A stretch of 20,299 nt of DNA from SIG223 sp964442785 (GTDB lineage: Bacteria; Bacillota_I; Bacilli_A; RFN20; DUOF01). A model generated the notes under the pieces. The model searched no databases. It worked only from the letters and a program-made list of their open reading frames with translations, and was not told the origin of the DNA. The position numbers and the translations under genes are program-made. Position 1 is the first letter of the stretch. Every line of letters starts with the position of its first letter. This document shows positions 1 through 6,090 of the stretch, piece by piece. The stretch is from the NCBI GenBank assembly GCA_964442785.1, contig CAYTZW010000022.1, forward strand, positions 1 through 20,299. The letters run 5' to 3'.

Positions 1-329
<329 letters not shown>

Positions 330-393
330 TAAATGATATTTCACTTAAATAAGGTATTACAAAAGATAACATATTCGTTATTATATTCGGTTT

Positions 394-410
394 TCAGAGA
401 TTATCTCTGA
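394..410 (+). other. Hairpin in the 23S-5S spacer
   Basis: TCAGAGA (394-400) and TCTCTGA (404-410) form a perfect 7-bp stem with a 3-nt loop, just upstream of the 5S gene. The spacer (about 330-419) contains no tRNA. There is no T-run after the stem, so it is not an intrinsic terminator. A role in rRNA processing is possible but is an inference. Confidence 0.5.
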
Positions 411-419
411 ATAAAATAA

Positions 420-534
420 GTCTGGTGATTATAACGCAGTGGACACACCTGTTCCCATCCCGAACACAGAAGTTAAGCACTGCAGTGGCGAAGATAGTTG
501 GGCTTGACCCTGCAAAAATAGCACGTTGCCGGGC
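420..534 (+). rRNA. 5S ribosomal RNA
   Basis: This is a complete 5S rRNA of about 115 nt. The conserved loop B/C segment CCGAACACAGAAGTTAAGC is at about 460-478. The closing helix I pairs GTCTGGT (420-426) with GCCGGGC (528-534), which fixes both ends to within one or two bases. It is the last gene of the rRNA operon that begins left of the window. A run of nine T directly follows the 3' strand of helix I, so the mature 5S stem itself sits where a terminator stem would be. Confidence 0.95.
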
Positions 535-543
535 TTTTTTTTT
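524..543 (+). terminator. Probable end of the rRNA operon
   Basis: The GC-rich 3' strand of 5S helix I (to 534) runs straight into nine consecutive T (535-543). No separate hairpin is seen, so termination probably uses the 5S closing helix. The next gene has its own SD at 588-595 and starts at 604. Whether all transcripts stop here is not visible from sequence. Confidence 0.5.
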
Positions 544-603
544 ACAAATTTTTACTTAAATTTACTTAACTATTAAGGTATCATATAAAAGGAGGGTATT
601 TAA

Positions 604-1182
604 ATGGAACATTTAATAAAATTAGATGATAATCTTTCTTATCATTTAGAGAAAAAGAAAATTAAAAATATGTATATTAGAATAAAAAATCAAGAAGTAT
701 ATGTAACTGCTCCTTTATTAATGCCTTCATACAAAGTTCACGAATTTGTTTTAAGTAACAAAAATTCGATTATTAAAGCATTAAATAAAAATGAGAAAAA
801 GAAATCTAAATTCACTTTATTTGGAGAAGATGCAACAGAATTAGAATTCAACGAATTTATTTTGTCTTCTTCATATTTATATATTACAGAAAGAACAAGA
901 TATTTTTATAGCATAATGGGTATATCAAAAGAAATGCCTTCAATCAAAATAAAAAATATAAAATCCGCTTATGGTATTTATCATTTAAAAAATAATTTTA
1001 TTACTTATAATACTGAGATATTCAAATATTCAAAAGAAATAATAGATTATGTTGTTATTCACGAACTTGTACATATAAAATTTATGAATCATAGTCAAAA
1101 TTTTTGGAATGAAGTGAGTATTTATTGTCCTGATTATAAAAAACTAAGAAATGAATTAAAAAGAGGTGGCTTTGATGAATAA
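604..1182 (+). CDS. YgjP-like (DUF45 / M48-type) metal-dependent hydrolase
   Basis: This is a 192-residue protein of the YgjP-like family (DUF45), predicted zinc metallopeptidases of unknown substrate. The diagnostic site is HELVH (residues 153-157) followed by H163 in an N-H-S-x-x-F-W context. In the family this gives the two histidines and catalytic Glu of HExxH plus a third zinc ligand. The preceding ~150 residues are the family's predicted beta/alpha region. There is no signal peptide or membrane segment, so it is probably cytoplasmic. AAAGGAGGG (587-595) lies 8 nt before the ATG and supports the start. The gene follows the 5S rRNA, and its stop overlaps the start of the RNA methyltransferase gene, so the two are probably co-translated. 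Family assignment is firm; the function is unknown. Confidence 0.88.
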   Translation: MEHLIKLDDNLSYHLEKKKIKNMYIRIKNQEVYVTAPLLMPSYKVHEFVLSNKNSIIKALNKNEKKKSKFTLFGEDATELEFNEFILSSSYLYITERTRYFYSIMGISKEMPSIKIKNIKSAYGIYHLKNNFITYNTEIFKYSKEIIDYVVIHELVHIKFMNHSQNFWNEVSIYCPDYKKLRNELKRGGFDE

Positions 1183-1906
1183 AATAACTTCTTTAACTAA
1201 TCCTAAAATTAAAGAATTAGTTAAATTAAAAGATAAAAAATATCGTGATGAAAAAGGATTATTTATAATTGAAGGCGAAGATATTGTTTTAGAAGCTAAA
1301 AAAAATAATCTTTTAGAATTAATTTTAACATCTGATGAAAAGTATAAAGATGATATTGAAATAATTTATGTTACAGATGCTATTATTAATAAGCTTGCTT
1401 CTACAAAGACTCCTCAAGGTTTGATTGGAATATGCAAAATTCCTTCTACTAGTACAATTCTAACGAATAAGGTTATTTTACTTGACGGCTTACAAGATCC
1501 TTCTAATGTTGGAGCAATTATTAGAAGTGCAAAAGCTTTTGGATTTAATACTTTAATGTTGACAAATGATACAGTTGATATTTATAACGAAAAACTTATA
1601 AGAAGCAGTAAAGGCTATTCTTTTAGTATGAACATCATAAAAGATGATATAAAAGGTCTTTTAAGCCTTTTAAAGAAAGAAAAATATTATGTTGTAACAA
1701 GTGCTTTAAAAAACGCTAAAAGTTTAAATACACTTGAAAAAAAAGAAAAAATCGCAATTATTATTGGTAATGAAGGACGAGGCGTTAGTACAGATAGTAT
1801 TAATGCTGCAGACATTGTAGTGAAAATAGATATGAATGAAGAAGTAGAATCCTTAAATGCTTCAGTAGCTGCAGCAATATTAATGCATAAGATATATAAT
1901 AAATAA
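1175..1906 (+). CDS. ysgA: SpoU/TrmH-family RNA 2'-O-methyltransferase (YsgA-like)
   Basis: This is a 243-residue RNA ribose 2'-O-methyltransferase with the SPOUT trefoil-knot fold, using S-adenosylmethionine on rRNA or tRNA. Residues ~1-90 are the SpoU substrate-binding domain, with the typical N-P-x-I-K start and F-I-I-E-G. Motif 1 is LDGLQDPSNVGAIIRSA (103-119), including N111 and R117. Motif 2 is IIGNEGRGV (196-204). Motif 3 runs from about D219 to the ESLNAS segment (225-230). A GTG at 1166 could add three residues, but AGAGG (1162-1166) sits 8 nt before the ATG at 1175, which I therefore prefer. The start overlaps the ygjP-like stop by 8 nt. In Bacillus subtilis the ysgA methyltransferase also lies directly upstream of pheST. 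The exact target nucleotide is not known from sequence. Confidence 0.9.
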   Translation: MNKITSLTNPKIKELVKLKDKKYRDEKGLFIIEGEDIVLEAKKNNLLELILTSDEKYKDDIEIIYVTDAIINKLASTKTPQGLIGICKIPSTSTILTNKVILLDGLQDPSNVGAIIRSAKAFGFNTLMLTNDTVDIYNEKLIRSSKGYSFSMNIIKDDIKGLLSLLKKEKYYVVTSALKNAKSLNTLEKKEKIAIIIGNEGRGVSTDSINAADIVVKIDMNEEVESLNASVAAAILMHKIYNK

Positions 1907-1954
1907 AAAAGTTTCAAAAACAATTAACAAATATTTTATATATAACAATGAATA

Positions 1955-1983
1955 TTTACAAAACAAAAAAAATAACATATAAT
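1955..1983 (+). promoter_or_regulatory. Strong sigma-A-type promoter driving a very short transcript
   Basis: TTTACA (1955-1960) and TATAAT (1978-1983) are separated by exactly 17 bp, a near-consensus vegetative promoter. The start point would be about 1990. A terminator-like hairpin lies only ~40 nt downstream (2011-2033), and no start codon with an SD falls between them. Confidence 0.6.
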
Positions 1984-2010
1984 AAACATAGAGTTAGATG
2001 GACTGGGGTT

Positions 2011-2033
2011 AGAGTCTAGTCGACTCTTTTTTT
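2011..2033 (+). terminator. Intrinsic terminator (end of ysgA operon or of a ~45-nt RNA)
   Basis: AGAGTC (2011-2016) and GACTCT (2022-2027) form a 6-bp stem with a TAGTC loop, followed by a T-run (2027-2033). GACT at 2001-2004 can also pair with AGTC at 2013-2016 (part of the left arm) or at 2018-2021 (the loop). An alternative structure that breaks the terminator is therefore possible. Confidence 0.65.
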
Positions 2034-2100
2034 ATTTTCAAATAATAATTTTAAAATATCATAAAGAATGACTAGTTCTATTAAACTAATAATATTATCA

Positions 2101-2215
2101 ACCATTTTATAACATCAAATGGTAACTCCTTCCTGCCAAGCAGAAGAAAAAAGACTTACTGACATTTCTGCTTTAAGTCCACCTAACCAAATATCAGCAA
2201 ATCAACTTCTGCTGA
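2101..2215. other. Unassigned intergenic block with competing hairpins
   Basis: No gene is recognisable here. ACCATTT (2101-2107) pairs with AAATGGT (2117-2123). AAGCAGAA (2138-2145) is complementary to TTCTGCTT (2166-2173). The shifted AGCAGAAG (2139-2146) is complementary to CTTCTGCT (2206-2213). That last segment overlaps TGCTGA (2210-2215), which pairs with TCAGCA (2194-2199). On the minus strand, the GACTT/AAGTC stem (bases 2153-2179) is followed by six T (2152-2147), like a weak terminator, with a TAAAAT -10-like box at 2228-2223. Strand and function are undetermined; it matches no riboswitch or housekeeping ncRNA that I recognise. Confidence 0.4.
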
Positions 2216-2293
2216 CTTCCTAATTTTAACATATATGAAACAATTATTGGTCTCGACTATTTCTCAACTTTTTCTTGGATTTGTTTAATTTTC

Positions 2294-2322
2294 TTGATTA
2301 TAGGAGTGATAAATTATATAAT
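2294..2322 (+). promoter_or_regulatory. Promoter of the pheS T-box leader
   Basis: TTGATT (2294-2299) and TATAAT (2317-2322) are 17 bp apart, giving a predicted start at about 2329. This falls just before the first T-box stem I sequences. Confidence 0.75.
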
Positions 2323-2328
2323 AATACC

Positions 2329-2546
2329 ATAAATGTTGAAAAGGACTAGTAAATAAAAACTGGTTAAAAAGAGAGGAAAAACCAAAGGCTGAAAGTTTTT
2401 CTATAACTAAGATTATTGAATTCACCTTGGAGTGTGCCTAATAAGCAACGTTACCTGCGTTAAAGGAAATGAAGTGCATGATAATTATCGTGAAGTAGGG
2501 TGGTACCGCGGAAATTCGTCCCTATGGATTGATAATTTTTTTATTT
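2329..2546 (+). promoter_or_regulatory. T-box leader, phenylalanine specific
   Basis: This tRNA-sensing T-box attenuator controls pheST. The invariant T-box core AGGGTGGTACCGCG is at 2497-2510. Its TGGT (2501-2504) can pair with the ACCA end of uncharged tRNA, implying discriminator base A, as expected for tRNA-Phe. In the stem I specifier region the codon is TTC (2421-2423), followed by the conserved ACCTTGGAG. Stem III is AACG/CGTT (2447-2450 and 2458-2461). After the T-box, AATTCGTCC and GGATTGATAATT (about 2513-2536) form an imperfect terminator hairpin running into seven T (2536-2542). High charged tRNA-Phe should stop transcription there; uncharged tRNA-Phe should stabilise the antiterminator and allow pheS expression. 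Confidence 0.93.
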
Positions 2547-2557
2547 AGGAGGAAATT

Positions 2558-3589
2558 ATGGAACAAGAAGAAATTATTAAAGAAGTTACATTGGATTTAG
2601 AAAAAGTTTCTAATAGCAATGAATTAGGAGAAGTAAGAAATAAATATTTAAGTAAAAAGGGTCTTATTTCCGGATTAATGGTAAAAATGAAAGATTTACC
2701 TGTTGAAGAAAAAATTACTTTTGGTAAGACTGTGAATGAACTAAAAGAAAAAGTAACCGCTTTAATCGAAAACAAAAGAACTGAAATAGAAGCAAAAGAA
2801 TTAAAAGAAAAATTAGAGAACGAAAGAATTGATATTACTATGCCAGGTGAAGATTTTGCTAGGGGTAGCAAGCATCCTATCAGCATAATAAACGATGAAA
2901 TTACGCAAGTATTTTTAGGTATGGGCTATACAATTAAAGAAGGGCCTGAAGTTGAAGAAGATTTATATAATTTTGAAATGTTAAATTTACCTAAAGACCA
3001 CCCTGCAAGAGATATGCAAGATACTTTTTATATTGATGAAACAAGACTTTTAAGGACACATACTTCTCCAGTTCAAGCACGAACAATGTTATCCTTAAAT
3101 GGTAAAGGTCCTGTAAAAATTATTTGTCCTGGAAAGGTTTATCGTAAAGATGATGATGACGCTACTCATTCTCATCAATTTAACCAATTAGAAGGATTAG
3201 TTGTTGATAAAAATATTACGATGTCTGATTTAAAAGGAACTTTGGAATTATTTGCTAAAAAAATGTTTGGAGAAGATCGAAAAGTAAAATTTAGGTCAAG
3301 TTATTTCCCATTTACAGAACCTTCTGTCGAGGTTGATGTTTCTTGTGGTAAATGTGGTGGCAAAGGTTGTCCAATGTGCAAAGGAACTGGTTGGATAGAA
3401 GTTTTAGGAGCAGGAATGGTTCACCCTAATGTTTTAAGAATGTCAGGTTTTGACCCAGAAGTATATCAAGGATTTGCTTTTGGACTTGGAGTAGATAGAG
3501 TAGCACTACTTAGATATGGTATTGATGATATAAGACTTTTATATAGTAATGATATAAGGTTTTTAAATCAATTTGGAAAGGAGAACTAA
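2558..3589 (+). CDS. pheS: Phenylalanyl-tRNA synthetase alpha subunit
   Basis: This 343-residue catalytic subunit of the (alpha-beta)2 phenylalanyl-tRNA synthetase activates Phe and loads it on tRNA-Phe in the cytoplasm. Residues ~1-90 are the N-terminal helical coiled-coil arm that contacts tRNA. The class II core follows. Motif 2 is around YRKDDDDATHSHQFNQLEG (195-213). Motif 3 runs over about 305-327, with GFAFGLGVDR at 305-314. Four cysteines, C263, C266, C271 and C274, form the Cys-x2-Cys...Cys-x2-Cys cluster seen in many bacterial PheS proteins, probably a zinc site. AGGAGG (2547-2552) lies 5 nt before the ATG. Length is normal. The gene is preceded by its T-box and followed one base later by pheT. 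Confidence 0.98.
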   Translation: MEQEEIIKEVTLDLEKVSNSNELGEVRNKYLSKKGLISGLMVKMKDLPVEEKITFGKTVNELKEKVTALIENKRTEIEAKELKEKLENERIDITMPGEDFARGSKHPISIINDEITQVFLGMGYTIKEGPEVEEDLYNFEMLNLPKDHPARDMQDTFYIDETRLLRTHTSPVQARTMLSLNGKGPVKIICPGKVYRKDDDDATHSHQFNQLEGLVVDKNITMSDLKGTLELFAKKMFGEDRKVKFRSSYFPFTEPSVEVDVSCGKCGGKGCPMCKGTGWIEVLGAGMVHPNVLRMSGFDPEVYQGFAFGLGVDRVALLRYGIDDIRLLYSNDIRFLNQFGKEN

Positions 3590-3590
3590 G

Positions 3591-5984
3591 ATGAGAGTTA
3601 GTTATAAATGGTTATCAAGCTTAGTTGATATTGAAGGAATTGATATTAATGTTTTAACACAAACAATTACGGAAGCAGGTTTAGAAGTTGAAGAAATTTC
3701 TTATCTTGCAAGAGGTAGCAATTTAGTAATCGGATATGTAGAAAAAAAGGAACAACACCCTGATAGCGACCATTTGAATATTTGCCAAGTTAATTTAGGA
3801 AAAGAAACAAAACAAATAGTTTGTGGAGCTCCTAATGTTGAAGCAGGACAAAAAGTTATCGTTGCTAAAGAAGGTGCATATTTACCTGCCATAGATTTAA
3901 CTATTAAAAAATCTACTATTCGTGGAGTAGAATCTAATGGTATGATTTGCTCATTAGCAGAGTTAGGCGTTGAAGAAAAATATATTAGTGAAGAAGAAAA
4001 AAAAGGAATCCACGTATTAGATGCTGATGCTCCAGTTGGAGATGAAAATCCTTTGGCATATATAGGACTTGATGACATTTTACTAGAAATATCTTTAACT
4101 CCTAATAGAGGAGATTGTCAATCTTTATTTAATTTAGCTAAAGATATTGCTGCTATTATGAATCGTAAAATGAAGGTTGATTTTGCTAAAACAGCAAGTT
4201 CAAAAGGGAAAATCACCAAATTAACGGCTTTTTCTAATACTGATAAATGTGATTACTTTTCCGTTAGAAAAATCAATAATATTCGTATTAAAGAATCTCC
4301 AAAATGGTTACAAAGTGCCTTAATAGGTTCTGGTTTAAGACCAATTAATAATATTGTCGATATTTCAAATTATTTAATGTTATTATTTGGACAACCTATA
4401 CATATGTATGATTATGATAAATTAAAAGGTAATAATTTTGTGGTAAGAGATGATATAAGTTTGGAAGTTGACACTTTAGATGACACTCATATAGAAATAA
4501 TACCTAATGATTTGGTTGTTACTATTGCTGGTGAACCAGGGTGTTTAGCAGGTGTTATGGGCTTGAATAATACAATGATAGACCAAAATACTAAAAACAT
4601 TGTTATTGAAGTTGCTTCATTTAATGGTGTTTCCATTAGAAAAACAGCAAATAGATTGCAATTATTCTCTGATGCTAGTGCTAGATATATTAAAGGATTA
4701 GACGTTACTCAATTTGCAAAAGTTATGGAATACACAACTACTATGGTTCGTGAACTTGCAGATGGCGATGATATAGAAGAAGTAGCCGTTTATGATAAAG
4801 TTAAATATAGGGAAAAAACAATAGGAATTACTTTAAATAAAATAAATTCAGTTTTAGGAACTTCTTTTTCTGTTAATGAAGTAAAAGATTGTTTTAATAG
4901 ATTAGGATTTTTATATCGTGAGGAAGGAAATCATTTTGAAGTAAAAGTACCTTCTTATCGTAATGATGTAAGTATTCCAGAAGATTTAATAGAGGAAATT
5001 ATTAGAATAGAAGGATATGACCATTTAAAATCAACTTTACCTAATGATATGGATTCTCACGGAGAACTAACTTTTGTTCAATTAAAAAGAAAACAAATCA
5101 GGGAATTTTTGATTTCTAATGGTTTAAATGAAGTATTAACATATAGTTTGACCGATGAGAAACATTGTTCATATTTTGATGTTTTTTCTAGTAAAGATAA
5201 AGAAATAAAACTAAAATCTGCTTTAGGAAAAGATAAAGAAATTTTAAGAAAATCAATTTTACCTTCATTACTAAATACGATTGCATATAATCAAGCAAGA
5301 CAAGTAAAAAACGTTAATCTTTTTGAGATATCAAATCTTTATACTGAAAACAACGATTATGAAAGACTTGCCGTTGCTTTGTCTAATAAATTAGAAAAAA
5401 CTGAATGGCTAAATAAGAAAAATAGTGATTATTTTACCGCTAAGGGAATTTTTGAAAGTTTATTAAAACAATTAGGAATTGCTGCTTCCAGAGTTAGTTA
5501 TAAACCATTAACGGATAATGAATTTTATCACCCATATAGAAGTGCTTTAGCTTTAATAGATAAAAAAGTTATTGCGGTAATTGGAGAAGTACACCCACTT
5601 ATGTATAAGGAGTACAAAATTGATAAAACTGTTGTTATGGAAATCGATTTAAAAGGATTATTAAATACCAAAACAAGTGATACTAAATATAAAAAACTCC
5701 CTGCTTATCCTTCAATGAGTAGAGATGTTGCCCTACTTTTAAAAGAAGAAATAACAAGTGAAGAAGTTACAAGATTAATTAAAAAGACAGGTAGAGAATT
5801 AGTAGTAGAAGTTTCTCCTTTTGATGAATATAAAGGAGAACACGTTGAAAAAGGTTACCGTTCATTAGCATTGAATATTGTTTATCAAGATGCTAATAAG
5901 ACTTTAACTGATAATGAAGTTGCTTCTGTTCATTCAAAAATAGTGGAAGCATTAGTATTAAATTTAGGAGCACAAATAAGATAA
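3591..5984 (+). CDS. pheT: Phenylalanyl-tRNA synthetase beta subunit
   Basis: This 797-residue beta subunit of phenylalanyl-tRNA synthetase handles tRNA binding and editing of mischarged Tyr-tRNA-Phe. Domains in order are an EMAP-II-like OB-fold tRNA-binding domain (~39-150), a B3/B4 editing domain (~205-370), a B5 DNA/tRNA-binding-like domain (~405-480), a catalytic-like core (~485-690), and the ferredoxin-fold anticodon-binding FDX-ACB domain (~700-797), which contains PSMSRD and ends in GAQIR as is typical. A TTG 18 nt upstream is in frame, but the ATG at 3591 has GGAG (3580-3583) at the right distance and gives the standard MRVSYKWL start. It lies one base after the pheS stop, so translation is probably coupled. 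A terminator follows at once. Confidence 0.98.
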   Translation: MRVSYKWLSSLVDIEGIDINVLTQTITEAGLEVEEISYLARGSNLVIGYVEKKEQHPDSDHLNICQVNLGKETKQIVCGAPNVEAGQKVIVAKEGAYLPAIDLTIKKSTIRGVESNGMICSLAELGVEEKYISEEEKKGIHVLDADAPVGDENPLAYIGLDDILLEISLTPNRGDCQSLFNLAKDIAAIMNRKMKVDFAKTASSKGKITKLTAFSNTDKCDYFSVRKINNIRIKESPKWLQSALIGSGLRPINNIVDISNYLMLLFGQPIHMYDYDKLKGNNFVVRDDISLEVDTLDDTHIEIIPNDLVVTIAGEPGCLAGVMGLNNTMIDQNTKNIVIEVASFNGVSIRKTANRLQLFSDASARYIKGLDVTQFAKVMEYTTTMVRELADGDDIEEVAVYDKVKYREKTIGITLNKINSVLGTSFSVNEVKDCFNRLGFLYREEGNHFEVKVPSYRNDVSIPEDLIEEIIRIEGYDHLKSTLPNDMDSHGELTFVQLKRKQIREFLISNGLNEVLTYSLTDEKHCSYFDVFSSKDKEIKLKSALGKDKEILRKSILPSLLNTIAYNQARQVKNVNLFEISNLYTENNDYERLAVALSNKLEKTEWLNKKNSDYFTAKGIFESLLKQLGIAASRVSYKPLTDNEFYHPYRSALALIDKKVIAVIGEVHPLMYKEYKIDKTVVMEIDLKGLLNTKTSDTKYKKLPAYPSMSRDVALLLKEEITSEEVTRLIKKTGRELVVEVSPFDEYKGEHVEKGYRSLALNIVYQDANKTLTDNEVASVHSKIVEALVLNLGAQIR

Positions 5985-6008
5985 AGGAGTATTTCAAACT
6001 CCTTTTTT
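5983..6008 (+). terminator. Intrinsic terminator after pheT
   Basis: AAAGGAGT (5983-5990) pairs with ACTCCTTT (5998-6005) across a 7-nt loop, and T residues continue to 6008. The stem begins inside the pheT stop codon, ending the pheST operon. Confidence 0.85.
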
Positions 6009-6010
6009 AG

Positions 6011-6019
6011 TTATCCACA
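6011..6019 (+). promoter_or_regulatory. Perfect DnaA-box 9-mer
   Basis: TTATCCACA matches the consensus binding site of the replication initiator DnaA. It lies between the pheT terminator and the -10 box (TATAAT, 6051-6056) of the next gene, about 30-40 bp upstream of that box. A single box may regulate transcription or titrate DnaA, or may be a chance match. No cluster is visible, so this is not an origin. Confidence 0.4.
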
Positions 6020-6050
6020 AACGAATTTCAAAATATGTTTAATTTGTACC

Positions 6051-6056
6051 TATAAT
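6051..6056 (+). promoter_or_regulatory. -10 box upstream of protein A
   Basis: This is a consensus TATAAT with no good -35 (best is TTCAAA at 6027-6032, 18 bp away). A start near 6062 places the in-frame ATG at 6055 inside the promoter and favours the ATG at 6091 as the true start. Confidence 0.5.
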
Positions 6057-6090
6057 GATAGAATATTACTTGTCGAATAGGAGTGATATT

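Noticed and set aside
330..419. tRNA gene in the 23S-5S spacer.
   Set aside because: No cloverleaf or T-arm consensus is present; only a 7-bp hairpin is found.
1687..1923. Minus-strand open frame opposite the RNA methyltransferase, and similar frames opposite pheS, pheT, A, B, dinB, fakA and recG.
   Set aside because: They lie fully or mainly inside well-supported genes, have no family motifs and lack convincing SD sites.
2068..2112. Short hydrophobic peptide reading frame (14 residues, MTSSIKLIIL...) just downstream of the small transcript, like a type I toxin.
   Set aside because: There is no SD before the ATG, it is very short, it lies after the terminator, and its hydrophobicity is expected from AT-rich sequence.
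2101..2290. 6S RNA, SRP RNA, tmRNA or RNase P RNA in the structured intergenic block.
   Set aside because: None of the conserved sequences of these RNAs that I know could be found on either strand.
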